From Spisula solida (lineage: Eukaryota; Mollusca; Bivalvia; Venerida; Mactridae): a stretch of DNA of 64,000 bases. The notes under the pieces were generated by a model. It saw nothing but the letters and a program-made list of their open reading frames with translations. It had not been told where the DNA came from and did no database searches. The translations under genes and the position numbers were made by a program. This document shows, piece after piece, positions 12,301 through 22,200 of the stretch (within the stretch, counting starts at the first letter, position 1; each line of letters opens with the position of its first letter). The stretch covers positions 10,885,201 to 10,949,200 of the forward strand of contig OX365962.1 of NCBI GenBank assembly GCA_947247005.1, given 5' to 3'.

Positions 12301-15300
12301 ACAAGATTCAAGTGGATGTGATGTGTGCAAGTGCGCACTCGGAACAGGAACCGGAAGTCAGAGCGGTGAGTTGATAAAATTAGTATTTTTTTAATAGAAT
12401 TAGTTGAACATGTACAGTAAAGTTCCGCTAATAAGACCACTTTGATTATTTTGTAATCATGCAGATTTTTGCCAGTTTAAGGTCCCAAATTACTAAATTT
12501 AGAACAAAAAAGGTCCGCTAATAAGACCGATTCGCTATTAGCGGAACTTCACTGTATTTGTAATACCATTTTACTACTGGCAAAACTAATACTCTGTGGT
12601 AATCCATCCATTGGTTGGTAGGAAGCATCTGTCGTCATCTGTCATTCAATGAAAACGTGACATTTCAGGGGAAATCTATACCATAATTATGACGTCATAT
12701 CATTATATATGACGTCACATTATAGATAAACCTACCGTTTTGTCTATATAGACAAGAAACGTGTAGCCTAAAGCGTTGTTGAACGTGCGTTATATCAAAA
12801 CTTACATGGCTTCTCATACATCGAACACGAAATAAAAATGGGACCAATTCCCTCATTTGCTATTCTAAGGCATTACAATATGGCTCTAACTTCAATTATT
12901 TCATGCTATTATGTCGACGGGTACAATATGAGTAGTTGAAATGCACAATAAGTTGTCCACCAGAAATGAATTCGTAGAATCTATAAAATATATACCCGAC
13001 GTCATGGTACGTATAATTCTGTTTAATGTAACCATTGGAACTTATCTAGAAAAGTTATTCTTGTCCTAATCACCCATTACATACTGGGTAACTTAGGTTA
13101 TACATTCTCCGATTTCGCAATCCAGTTTTGGATATACCATATGTAACTTTATAGGACAACAATTTACAATAAGCCGCATGTTTACATAATTACTAGTATG
13201 TCAATAGAGTTGACCAATGGAAAGGCTTTCATTTGGTTGTAAAACTTATGTAATATTGCACACATTTGCATATTCCAACAGATGCCCTTGATAAGCTTCG
13301 ACAAAAACCTTCGACATAAACCTTCGACAAACGAATGGGTTGAGCGTTCGCTACACTGGCGTCTTGTTAATTACGCATACCTCAATACGTCCGTTCAAAA
13401 TACTATTTTAGCACAACCAATGTATCCGGGTGGGGATTCATTCAATCAGGGCGGAGCGTTTATGTCAATGGGAGGAGTTTCAAATAATATTCCGACCGCC
13501 TCCACAATGTTCAATACACCATGTGTTAACGACATCGCCTGTGAGCTTACCTGTGACAATGGCTATATCTATGGACCGGACGGGTGCCAGTTTTGTAGTT
13601 GTGCTTCGCTTATATGTAACTATGCTTCTTATATAATCTTAGAAATGTATCTTAGTATAGCTAGATAAATTAATCTCTTGCCACATTACATTGTCGTGAC
13701 TTTAGCTACGATGTTTAGTCCGAATAATTCAATCTGTTCGTCGACCTTTATGCATGAATCCAATCCTTTCTTAATGTCGTACGGTTAGGGTCAAAACTCG
13801 TATTAAGGGTACGCACGTTTGACTATATGTCCGTACTTGACAACATTATCGAAATTTAGAAGTGGCGAGAGGTCAATCTATTCAACTGCTTTGCTTGATT
13901 TTTATATGCAAGTACTACTCTTTTGTAATACTGTACACATCTGTATGCGTAAAACAGCTTTAGTACATTTACGTGGGACATCAACACAATGTCTTCAATT
14001 ATTTCAATGTGATAGTGTCGTAACCCTTTAGAAACATCTGAGTTCTTGGCGATTTTCAATTGTGTTCGTCCGCAAAACGTTCACAGCGTTACAACAACTG
14101 AAAAATATCCATTTTAAAGATATACAAGAAATAATATAATCATGCACAGACAATTAAAAAAAATCGGACATTGAAAGTAGCACTCAACTTAACAGCCGAG
14201 CAACTTAACCACAGAAAGTCCAAGTTTCACGGCGGCAGCGATTAGCTAGCCGCTCACACAAGAGACAGGTACAAGTACAGGAAATACATTTCGTTTTCCC
14301 CAAAAGAATACTGTCAGCGAACTTATACACTGTCCCTCAAAATGAATGACACTCTACTAGTATATAGCTTTTGAATGTAGCTTAGATTTGCCAATAAAGG
14401 GAGGTAATTGCAAATGGTAAATACTAAGTAATAATGGAATGATAGAAATGTTATATCTATTACAGCTTCAGCCGAATCGTACAATCCATGCCCGGATGCA
14501 GCCCCAACATGTGACGCTGTCTGTCCATATGGTCTCGAAACAGACAGCACGTACGGATGTCACCGATGCGCATGCATCGAAACTATTCCAGGTAACAAAA
14601 TCTTGTGTATGAATAATAACTATGTCTTGAAGTGTTGTCAAATACGAACTATTGCCTATTGGCCATGTTCGAATCGAAATAATGAATATGTACCTGGGTT
14701 GTAACTATAATAAAGCACGGTTACTTGTTCGAAAGCGTGCTTCGCACTCTTGATTTAATTACTACGTGACATCGTTTCGGTATTTGCCAAATTCTTATGT
14801 TACACCTTGAAGAACCAAATACAAAGAGAAGATGGACAGTTCAAACACGGATATCAGTTTCAGTCACGCCATATTCGTTGCGGCTAAACATGGCCGCTGC
14901 AATACCATCTACTTATATAGGGTACACTCAGATAATTTAATGCCATGTACGTATGATATATACACGTACTAAAATATTGTTGCAGAGACGACCACACAGC
15001 GACCGATAACGACTACCCTGTCACCGGAAGAATGCATAATGAGAAATACGGAATGTCAAATCAAGTATCCATTTGGCTTCATGACCGACGACTCATGCAC
15101 GATGTGTATCAGTAAGGATGATATATACCCACGTGAGTATAATGTTTATATATGACGTCACAAAAAGATCATATTCTAACATAGCACGTGAGATTTGCCT
15201 TCTTTGCGTTTATTGAGCTTACCATATTTTATTACCGCGATAAAATATAGCTGATTGATGACGTCACGTTTGACGTCATATTCTATGACAAATGACGTAA

Positions 15301-16684
15301 CGGCGACGGAAGCTGTGTTTTGTTGTGTTATCAAATATAGGCACTCGTTTGAATGCGTACATTAAATCACTCGTGCTACGCACTCGTGATTTAATTACTA
15401 CGCATCCAAACACGTGCCTATATTTTATTACGCAACAAAACATAGCTACGTATTCATTATTTCTTAAATAATACTAATAACATAGACTTTATAAACCGAA
15501 GGTGAAAACACATTACTTTACATACATGTAGATCTACATACACTTATTTACATTTTAACAAGAATAAAACAAAAGCAAAACAAAAACATACATGTATACA
15601 ATTCCGACAAACACAAACACTCACTTGAATAAGATCCCTAAGAATCACATTTATGCATAATAATTAGCATACATTAGATATCAACAACATATGACGTCAC
15701 AAAATGTAAGACGTCACAAAACGATATGAAAAAACGTTCAGGGAAGACATCGTTCTACAGAAAAAGACAAGCACGAAATCACTAATGGGAACACATTTGA
15801 CGTCAACAAACATGACACTTATTTAATACTAAAGAAGATTAAAACATACAAATCTTTTATTCAACATCCTTGCGGACGTATAGGTTGGGGGGGGGGGGGG
15901 TGTACCATTATTCATGTTAGTAAAATTCCATTATCAGTGGAATGAATTTTAACGAATCTACGAATTCAGATATACGCCACAACTGGCTGTTAGCATAATC
16001 ATGTAAATCGAAAATTGCAGAGTTTACCAATGAAATGATTTACTTTTGGTTGTAGAAACATTGGGAATATTACACACGTTTGCATATTTTAATGGATTCG
16101 CTAAATAAAAACCACAGGAACTTGCATTTATAACTTGAACAAAAAATGAAAAGCCGATATTAGACGATTATCGGTACCGACCCGTTGAGGTGCGGATGTA
16201 TTCTGTATTGTTATTAGCCCCTATATGTTTTAACTGTCAAGTTGGTATAGAGAAAATATTTGTATTTGAATAGTTCGTGGGATACAATCGCATTGCACTC
16301 CTGTCTATATTTTAATAGAACAGTAGGCCTAGAGAATTTTTTTTTATTTTTTTTTATTTTTTTTTCAAATTAATAATGCAAGTTCCTGTGATAAAAACTT
16401 TCGATATAAACATTCGACAAGCAAATGGACAGGTCGTTCTCTAGACTAGCTGGCGTATGCTAAATTAATTAACGTACCGAGTGAGCTATGGTTGTATATG
16501 TTTGATCGTGACGTTTCTTTCAGTGCTTTGATTTCTCTTTCCAGCTTACATTCCCGAAGAACGTCAACCTTTGATACGTTTAAATAATCCATGTGTCCAA
16601 GGATTCGACATGTGTAGGATATTCTGCAAAACCGGATACCGGACAGGACCCAGACAATGTCAGTACTGTGCATGCAACGGATAA
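3303..16684 (+). CDS. Gene A: secreted protein with five antistasin-like modules
   Basis: Spliced CDS proposed as join(3303..3345, 12213..12365, 13412..13615, 14466..14591, 14986..15132, 16545..16684), 813 nt, 270 aa plus stop. Exon 1 gives a signal peptide. Each later exon encodes one six-cysteine antistasin-like module and all introns are phase 1, so modules can be added or lost without frame damage. Antistasin-family proteins act outside the cell as serine-protease inhibitors. Modules 1, 2, 3 and 5 have all six cysteines and module 4 has lost two. Only module 5 has arginine (C-R-I-F-C) at the expected P1 site. A Thr-rich linker (residues T-T-T-Q-R-P-I-T-T-T) precedes module 4. Exons 2-6 are well supported; exon 1 is less certain because intron 1 is 8.9 kb and could hide further exons. 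AATAAA follows at 16773. Confidence 0.75.
3560..3990. repeat. Dispersed repeat, copy 1 (paired with 17330-18115)
   Basis: This segment in intron 1 of gene A matches, with divergence, sequence downstream of gene A: 'aaagttaaagacctta..' against 'aaagttacagaccttta' and 'ggtcaccataactacacag' against 'ggtcaccatagcaacgacag' in the same order. The other copy is interrupted by a foldback element. Confidence 0.6.
4113..4261. mobile_element. Foldback (MITE-like) element
   Basis: Inverted ends: TGTTGATTTTGGTGTAAGAT at the left is mirrored at the right by 'atctttcaccaaaatcaaca'. It lies in intron 1 of gene A. No coding capacity. Confidence 0.65.
5630..5815 (+). mobile_element. tRNA-derived SINE family 1, 5'-truncated copy
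   Basis: Starts near a Pol III B-box (GGGTTCGATC) and continues through 'ggccgcgtcataccaaagac', 'ttcccttgcta.acgctcat' and 'cttgtttcacaatcgacctt', matching the fuller copy at 26640-26895. Its tail runs straight into the 177-bp tandem array. Confidence 0.75.
5801..6509. repeat. 177-bp tandem array, four copies
   Basis: Units start at 5801, 5978, 6155 and 6332, a period of 177 bp. Because 177 is a multiple of three, the minus strand is open for 236 codons, but the translation is only the repeat; I do not call it a gene. The first part of each unit ('aatcgaccttagtataac') is the SINE tail seen at 5630 and 26870, the rest ('ctggcttagaattag', 'gcatatttgaaatctg', 'ggtcatgttgaccaaactga') is the interior of the foldback element at 9098 and 11488. 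The copies are nearly identical except the last. Confidence 0.9.
6510..6604. mobile_element. Right end of CGCTGGCTTAG foldback family
   Basis: After the array the sequence continues as the right part of the foldback element, ending 'ttctaattctaagccagcga', the inverted terminus of the family found complete at 9098-9344 and 11488-11754. Confidence 0.75.
7022..7328. mobile_element. CGTACG-rich palindromic element
   Basis: Ends are inverted: 'taatgctaaggtcacat' at left, 'tgtgaccctagcatta' at right. The interior holds ten CGTACG hexamers and repeated 'cgtacgagcatcgtacggat' units. The 107-codon plus frame across it is an artefact of the repeat. Lies in intron 1 of gene A. Confidence 0.75.
7978..8340 (-). 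mobile_element. LINE 3' end with (ATT)n tail, interrupted microsatellite
   Basis: Positions 7978-8195 are (AAT)n blocks separated by near-regular TACATG interruptions. Next to it 'aacgtctttattttc' and, at 8325, 'cagaccgtagatgaa' match other LINE tails here (58615 and, inverted, 55509). I read it as a minus-strand non-LTR retrotransposon 3' end with a simple-repeat tail. The Asn-, Tyr- and Ile-rich frames are translations of the microsatellite. Confidence 0.65.
8556..8700. mobile_element. Foldback element, TATCATTGATAAA family, copy 1
   Basis: Left 'gcattcacgggtgaccgtat', right 'atacagttacctgtgaacgc'; inner 'tcattgataaaaagtaaaa' and 'ctctttattaatga' also pair. Related copies at 21183, 53770 and 56834. 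Confidence 0.75.
9098..9344. mobile_element. CGCTGGCTTAG foldback family, full copy
   Basis: About 247 bp with inverted ends 'tatcgttggcttagaattag' and 'ctaattctaagccagcgata'. The interior carries 'gtcatgttgaccaaactgaa', shared with the 177-bp array. It makes a minus-strand frame (residues Y-I-A-G-L-E-L) that recurs in every copy and is not a gene. Confidence 0.85.
9350..11050. other. Intron 1 of gene A, no further feature recognised
   Basis: AT-rich intronic sequence. I found no antistasin-type cysteine spacing in any frame and no clear inverted-repeat ends. Confidence 0.5.
11055..11396. mobile_element. Foldback element, TACAGGGTGTTAAAAAAGTT family
   Basis: Left end 'tacagggtgttaaaaaagtt', right end 'aactttttaacagcctgta', with 'gttctcaa'/'ttgagaac' extending the pairing. 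A diverged right half is at 53390-53617. Confidence 0.75.
11488..11754. mobile_element. CGCTGGCTTAG foldback family, full copy
   Basis: Ends 'tatcgctggcttagaattag' and 'ctaattctaagccagcgata', interior as in the 9098 copy. It sits about 460 bp before module exon 1 of gene A. Confidence 0.85.
11810..11885. repeat. (ACGC)n/(AC)n microsatellite
   Basis: Run of 'cgcacgcacgcgcacacgca' type repeats. Confidence 0.9.
12213..12365 (+). CDS. Gene A exon 2, antistasin-like module 1
   Basis: Acceptor 'tttgtatttaag', donor 'agcg|gtgagt', 153 nt, phase 1 at both ends. Translation has C-P-S-I-S-T-C-T-L-K-C, then G-Y-T-Q-D-S-S-G-C-D-V-C-K-C, followed by a Gly/Thr/Ser tail. All six cysteines and the G..D..GC core are present. 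The expected P1 residue (first after the cysteine of C-x3-C) is Thr. Confidence 0.88.
12415..12554. mobile_element. Pogo-like MITE with TA target site
   Basis: TA-CAGTAAAGTTCCGCTAATA at the left and 'ttagcggaacttcactg'-TA at the right; the inner 'ccgctaataagacc' is repeated. TA flanks and CAGT termini suit a Tc1/mariner-pogo type MITE. It lies 50 bp past the module 1 donor. Confidence 0.75.
13412..13615 (+). CDS. Gene A exon 3, antistasin-like module 2
   Basis: Acceptor 'tactattttag', donor 'atat|gtaact', 204 nt, phase 1 on both sides. About 35 residues of Gly/Ser/Asn/Met-rich linker precede T-P-C-V-N-D-I-A-C-E-L-T-C and D-N-G-Y-I-Y-G-P-D-G-C-Q-F-C-S-C. Six cysteines intact, expected P1 Glu. 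The open frame extends on both sides, but splice sites and phase define the exon. Upstream intron sequence is paralogous to that before exon 6. Confidence 0.87.
14466..14591 (+). CDS. Gene A exon 4, antistasin-like module 3
   Basis: Acceptor 'atctattacag', donor 'ccag|gtaaca', 126 nt, phase 1 on both sides. Reads N-P-C-P-D-A-A-P-T-C-D-A-V-C-P-Y-G and then Y-G-C-H-R-C-A-C. The C-P-Y-G turn is typical of the family. Expected P1 residue Asp. Confidence 0.88.
14986..15132 (+). CDS. Gene A exon 5, degenerate antistasin-like module 4
   Basis: Acceptor 'atattgttgcag', donor 'ccac|gtgagt', 147 nt, phase 1 on both sides. A Thr/Pro-rich stretch is followed by E-C-I-M-R-N-T-E-C-Q-I-K-Y-P-F-G-F and D-D-S-C-T-M-C-I-S. 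The third cysteine is Tyr and the sixth is Ser, leaving four. The P-F-G-F...D-D-S framework is otherwise kept, so this is a living but reduced module rather than random sequence. Confidence 0.8.
15171..15450. repeat. TGACGTCA-rich dispersed repeat, copy 1
   Basis: Segment from 'tagcacgtgagatttgcctt' to 'caacaaaacatagctac', matching 17541-17925. It holds several TGACGTCA (CRE-type) octamers and the pair 'ttaaatcactcgtg'/'cactcgtgatttaatta'. Partial similarity also at 14730-14770. It lies in intron 5 of gene A. Confidence 0.75.
15965..16544 (+). repeat. Intronic segment paralogous to 13141-13411
   Basis: 'accaatgaaatg..tttggttgtag' and 'gggaatattacacacgtttgcatat' match 'accaatggaaag..tttggttgtaa' and 'gtaatattgcacacatttgcatat' before exon 3, and 'cgacaagcaaatgg' matches 'cgacaaacgaatgg'. 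The segment is interrupted by the MITE at 16113-16390. It marks a module-plus-intron duplication inside gene A. Confidence 0.7.
16113..16390. mobile_element. hAT-like MITE with 8-bp target duplication
   Basis: Termini CACAGGAACTTGCATT and AATGCAAGTTCCTGTG are perfect inverted repeats, flanked on both sides by ATAAAAAC (16105-16112 and 16391-16398). The eight-base duplication suggests a hAT-type transposase. Related copy at 25632-25771. Confidence 0.88.
16545..16684 (+). CDS. Gene A exon 6, terminal antistasin-like module 5
   Basis: Acceptor 'tttctctttccag', phase 1; frame ends at TAA 16682-16684. Reads N-N-P-C-V-Q-G-F-D-M-C-R-I-F-C-K-T-G-Y, then G-P-R-Q-C-Q-Y-C-A-C-N-G-stop. All six cysteines. 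This is the only module of gene A with Arg at the expected P1 site; C-R-I-x-C is also the reactive-loop pattern of hirustasin. Its closest relative here by eye is module 2. Confidence 0.9.
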
Positions 16685-16772
16685 AAAGTTGAAATATGCG
16701 GCGCTAATGTTTAATGTGCGGCGCAAATGTTTATATGCGGTGCATATGTTTGATATGTGACGCAGACTTTAT

Positions 16773-16778
16773 AATAAA
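16773..16778 (+). terminator. Poly(A) signal of gene A
   Basis: AATAAA 89 bp after the stop codon of gene A; a second AATAAA is at 16863. Confidence 0.6.
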
Positions 16779-17034
16779 AACAGTTCCTTTGCTATAAGAA
16801 ACTGAAAGGGCAGTGAACAGTGTCTAGTAATCAGTTAATTAATCGTATCCATATTATCTTCGAATAAAATGAGTGTTGGATTATGTTAATGTGTATGAGC
16901 GCCTCAATATTTGGATATCGTGGTAAAAGGATAATAACAGTAAAGCAGAACAGTGTTGAAACATACGAACGCTTCAGATCCAACTATTTATTATTACATA
17001 ACGTTGTTAAGTGGATATTATCTTTTAAAACGAA

Positions 17035-18440
17035 GTGCGTGTCAGCAGTTCTTTAAAACCATAATGTTTATTGTCGTATGTTTAAAATGTTTGTTATGTA
17101 ACCAAGGTATTTATACAAAACATACATGACTAGTTCATGTATGCATAAAAAAGAAACAAAAATAGAAAAAAGAACTGTGGACATCGTCTACAATTATTTA
17201 AATTACAATTGCTGTGAGTCAGCAATTCTTTAAAACCATTATGTTTATTGCCGTACGAGAGATGTTTGTTTAAATGTTTTGTTTTGTAAACAATGTAAAT
17301 ATACAATATGTACATGTATATGAGATGTTCTCAAGAAAAATCGGGCTTAGTGACAACATTATGAAAATCAAGACCATAAAGCGTTTGGAAGGCAAGCCTC
17401 TTATGAACAGATTCTGTAAATTGGAGCACACTGTAGCATCCATTTACAAAGTTACAGACCTTTAAATTACCATCCCGCCTATTTTTTGAGTGACGTCGCG
17501 AACGTCGTTCAAACGTTATTTGACGTAACGTTAATAACAATTCATAGCACGTGAGATTTGCCTTCTTTTCGTATATTGAGCTTACCATATTTTATTACCG
17601 CGATAAAATATAGCTGATTAATGACGTCACGTTTGACGTCATATAGTATGACAAATGACGTAACGGTGACGGTAACGTTCCTAGGAAAGAAAGTAGTTTG
17701 ACGTCAACCTGTCTTGTTGTGCTATAAATAGTAAAGCATTGGCGATGTAAGAATCGAAATAATAAATAGGAGCTGTGCTTTGTTGTGTTATAAAATATAG
17801 GCACTCGTTTAAATGCGTACATTAAATCACTCGTGATACGCACTCGTGATTTAATTACTACGCATCCAAACACGTGCGTATATATTATTACGCAACAAAA
17901 CATAGCTACGTATTCATTATTTCTTAAACATTTCAGAAATCCAGTATTTTATAAATTTTTAACATAAATTGTTCTAATTAGTAACATATTTAGAATTATA
18001 TTCTTATTTTGATAAAACATAAATATGTGAATGTTTGACTTTATGGAAAAGTAGCAACTGTTTTATCCTATATTTTCTCAATATGGGTAATTGGTCACCA
18101 TAGCAACGACAGAAGTTCTTCTTACACCCAATAAATTTAAAAGTAAATCAACCAACATGATTTTTTTCTCATTTCAAAGTCATTTCGTAACCTTATTGCA
18201 TTGTTACTAAATAATGATACTTAACACGGTTTTCCTGGAGAACGGCTCATATGTATACATAAAAAATGATAAAAGTTACCCAATGAAGATTGAGTAAGCA
18301 AATCTTTAAACTTCTGTTCATTGTCGTATATATGAGATAACTTTGTTTATATGTTTTGTTTTGTACGTTATTGTAACCAAGGTATATACAGATATCATGT
18401 ATACATAAAAAAGAAGAAAAAAATAGAAAAAGTTCGAAAA
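17035..18440. repeat. Triplicated roughly 130-bp segment downstream of gene A
   Basis: Three diverged copies at about 17035-17160, 17215-17340 and 18290-18440 share 'ctttaaaaccat(a/t)atgtttattg', 'atgttttgttttgta' and, in two, 'cataaaaaagaa'. Between the second and third lies the long repeat 17330-18115. No coding sense. Confidence 0.55.
17330..18115. repeat. Dispersed repeat, copy 2, with inserted CRE-rich element
   Basis: Left and right parts match 3560-3990; the middle (about 17541-17925) is the TGACGTCA-rich repeat also seen at 15171-15450, so that element entered after the duplication. The inner copy has about 100 extra bp relative to 15171-15450. Confidence 0.6.
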
Positions 18441-18699
18441 AAAGAAAAAAAATATGTATCTTTTGTTTTCCGCTAATTAATAAAACCATAACAACAAGAA
18501 GAACGTTAATAAAAGCATTGGAACTGAGTTGGTGTTTTTATTTGTTGTTGTTATACATAGTACGGCATTTCAAATCAAAGCATTGAGAGTAACATTCGAA
18601 ACATTATTTATTTAATGCCTTGGTCGTTATATAGTCCAAAGCCAATGCCAATTACCTTCTTCACATGATAGTAAATAGTGTGCAGAGTTGGCAACCAAT

Positions 18700-18945
18700 C
18701 CTACAAAACATGATTTCACAACGCTCAGAAATCCAAGATGGCCGCCGAGTTGGCAGCCATAGTTTTAAACAAGTAAAAATATCAGTATATGATTATCAGC
18801 CTCTTTCCAATAAGAATATTGCATAAAACATGATAGAAGACACACATGGTACATAAAGTACGTAACTATATTATATCAAACGGGGGATTTTGTTTTTAAA
18901 TTGGCGGCCATTTTGGCGGCCATCTTGAGTATTCCAGCATTGTGA
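18700..18945. repeat. Region with inverted CAAGATGGCCGCC motifs
   Basis: 'ccaagatggccgccgagttgg' class sequence at 18733 is mirrored by 'ttggcggccatcttg' at 18912. This suggests a foldback element of about 200 bp; ends not sharply defined. Confidence 0.4.
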
Positions 18946-19020
18946 AGGCAGATGTTTTAAGAATTGGATATTTGATTGTATTCCATGTACAAAAAAGTCA
19001 TATGCTATATAGTTATATTT

Positions 19021-19030
19021 TTTATTTATT
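19021..19030 (-). terminator. Poly(A) signals of gene B
   Basis: Minus-strand AATAAATAAA about 130 bp after the gene B stop codon. Confidence 0.55.
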
Positions 19031-19160
19031 CAGTAATAAACAAATGTAATTTTTTCTTCCGCTTTAACTATTTTTACGTAAAATACGGAAAAAAACAAAT
19101 AGAAACAATATCAGATCTATATACACAAAGTCACGTGATGTTCACTATGCCACGTGGTAC

Positions 19161-19294
19161 TCATCTACATGAGCAGAATTCGCAGCCACGTGGACCGGAA
19201 ATGAACCCGTTGGCGCACGTTATCCCACATTCAGAATAATCCTGTAAACACGGATTGGTGAGATAAACCACGTTCGGAGCATCGTTTAATGTAT
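19161..19294 (-). CDS. Gene B last exon, antistasin-like module 5
   Basis: Minus-strand acceptor 'cttttcag', phase 1, TGA stop at 19161-19163. Reads N-P-C-L-Q-D-Y-S-E-C-G-I-T-C-A-N-G-F and G-P-R-G-C-E-F-C-S-C-R-stop. Six cysteines, expected P1 Gly. Like the last exon of gene A, the protein ends directly after the last cysteine. Confidence 0.9.
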
Positions 19295-22200
19295 CTGAAA
19301 AGACAAAGTATATATCTAGGTCAGTGCCACACACTATGGTTACGTAACAGTCCTTGCAGACGATATCATATTACCATTCATTCATAAAAGCAAATGGTTC
19401 ACATGACTCTGCACAGTAGTAATCGTTATTTTATCAAATTAAATTAATCACTGTAAATTTAGTCAAAATTAACACAATGCTTTTATATGAATTTCAGTGT
19501 CTTCAAGGAAGTAGTTGATGTACATGTAATACGTTTACATCACACGTAAATACTTTAGAACTTCTTCGCTTCGTGTAGAACTACTAAGATATCTTAATAA
19601 TAGCTACATCCGGGACATACGAACGAAGTCATTTTGATAATACGAGACAAGTGCGATATAGCTCCAGCGGAGTGATTATCTGCCAAAATATCTATTTAAC
19701 GAACAGTTTTACAATAATTGTTAAATCTTAAAGGGACTGCCTCACATATTGGTGTTTTGCAAAAATAAAATAAAATTGTCAAATGTTCGCGTAATTTTAG
19801 TATAGTTGCCTGTATATCCCATAACCAACCACACTGACATCTAAAATAACTTGAGAAACTTCGGCATTTTGTAGTTATTTACTGTTTTTACATAAAAAAT
19901 TATATAGGGTATTAATACCCTATAGAAATAGAATTAACACTACTATTACTTAAATTGCTTTAAATGTGTTCGCATTTGATGAAAACGAATCGAAAAACGA
20001 ACCAAATACCTCACTGATGTTTACGCTGTAGTTTGTTGATGTTGCAGTTCGATCATGTGTGCATTATATAATTCACAAAGCATATTGGAAGGAAACATAG
20101 CGTTTTTTTTCCAGAACAAAATACTGAGTGGGCGATATCGAGTGTGGTTAAAATTGCTTATTTGCACCAAAATCTTTCATAAAGCAGCCGTCAGCGGCTT
20201 TCTGTTTCATCAATACTTGGTCAGATTGGAAAATCACGATAAACAAAAATTTTAGCCCAATCTGTGAGGCAGCCCCTTTAAAATAAACAGATGTTGCTGA
20301 TATAAGTAAACCAGTTTGAATATTTGGAGAAACATATGTAGAAGTATTGAAAATGTTGCCAGTTTCTTGAACTACTTGAATGCGGATTCACATTGCTTAG
20401 CCTAAAGGCGTTAAGTTGATACATGCATTAAGAAATAACCAATGCTACAAAAATCGCACTCAAGTTAAACAACTGAGCACATAAAACATGAAAAATAACA
20501 CAGACCACAATTACTCGGCACAATGCCTAACACATTAATATACAGAATATGTTCCTAATTTCGTGTTAGGCAGTCGCCAAATTAATAAACACATGAATAA
20601 GATTGTTCGAAATTGTGGTTAAAATTAGCATAACGTTCGGATAATTCGTGATTCGGATATGACGTCAATGGACTACATGTACCTACCTGCATTCACTCTC
20701 TGACAAGAACAAAACAAACAATCGTCCGGATGGCTGATAAACCCTAGTGAACACTTTTGATTGCAGATTATCTGTTTTAAAAGAAAAAAACATCAATCGA
20801 TTTGCGACAAATTATACAATGCTACATCTCATACACATTTCAATACACCAGCTGTCTTCAAATTTTATGTTAGGTTTAGCTATGTCTACCAAATGCAAGT
20901 TCAACCAAATACATTAAAACATTCAAAAAAGAGCTGAGTTGAAACTAATTACAAAATGTAAAATAATAATTATCTTCCACGTCTTTATTAACGTGTTAGA
21001 TGTATAATGTACTTGTATGTAACGGACAGATCGGGTATAAAAATCATGGCTCAAACGGGACTCGAACACAAAACCTCCAGCCTCTATCAAATAAGCAACA
21101 CGGTCAATAAGCCTATACTATTTTATACACCACTATGTACCTGCACCCAGCTACACATAACTAAGCCAAAATAATTCATCGGGTATACTCACAGGTAACT
21201 GTATCATTGATAAAAAGTAAAAATATATTTTATTAAAAATTAATGTATGTTATCTTAGATATTATGAATTTTATAAAAAAAATAAAAATTGTTTGTTTAC
21301 TCTTTATTAATGATACTGTTACCTATGGGTATACTTGGAGTCCTAGAAACATTGTGAAAAGTTTCTCAAGTTTAAAAAACAGTAGCAATATTGTTAAGCA
21401 GATTTATTACGTTGGGTGCCATTTGTAACCGGTGAAGAAAAAAGGGTGACTCAACCGGGACTCCAACCAAGGTCCTCCTGCTTACTGTACTTGAACTTTA
21501 CCTTATAAAATAAGCAATATTTATTTCAAATTTAGAATCAGGCTCTAAAAATGTTTATGATTGTTTTATATATTAATAAAAGTTCACCTTTGCGATGATG
21601 CAAGCTTCTGACGTTGGGGTTAAATCTAAATAGTGTGGAACAGTCGTGCTCTGTGCTATTACAGCTGCAATATAATATATTAATTAATGTTCAATAATTT
21701 AATTTCAATTGGACAAAATCTCGTGGTTTTGGTGAAAAAGACCATTTCGTGGGGACGCAATTTCAAGGATTTCGGATATCATGAAAACTTGCAAGGCCAA
21801 AATTCCCTCAAATTATCAGTATACACTCAAAAATCAATCAGATATGTTAATAAATTATTGTTTTATTACATCTTGATATTTGAAAGCAAGTATGGCGGCC
21901 ATTGTAGATTTGACATATCTATTGGTATAATTACTCATTGGGGATTTTATTACGTGGTTGGGGTTGTCCACGAAATCCACGAAATTAAATCCCCCGTGTA
22001 TGTTAATGATTTTACAGTATTAATGTAGAAGAAATTCAAAGTCATACCAAGCGGCAGCAGTGCCAAGCCACCTACACAAGGCACAGAACGTACCCCTACT
22101 AAAAGACTACACATTATATTACGTACTACACAGCCTTGCGTTCAAGGAAACATTACGTGACGTACGTTTCGAACCTGGTACGCACCTGTTACACGTTGAA

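Noticed and set aside
13282..13411. Upstream extension of the exon 3 frame to an ATG
   Set aside because: The stretch is paralogous intron sequence and is followed by a good acceptor in the phase required by the preceding exon.
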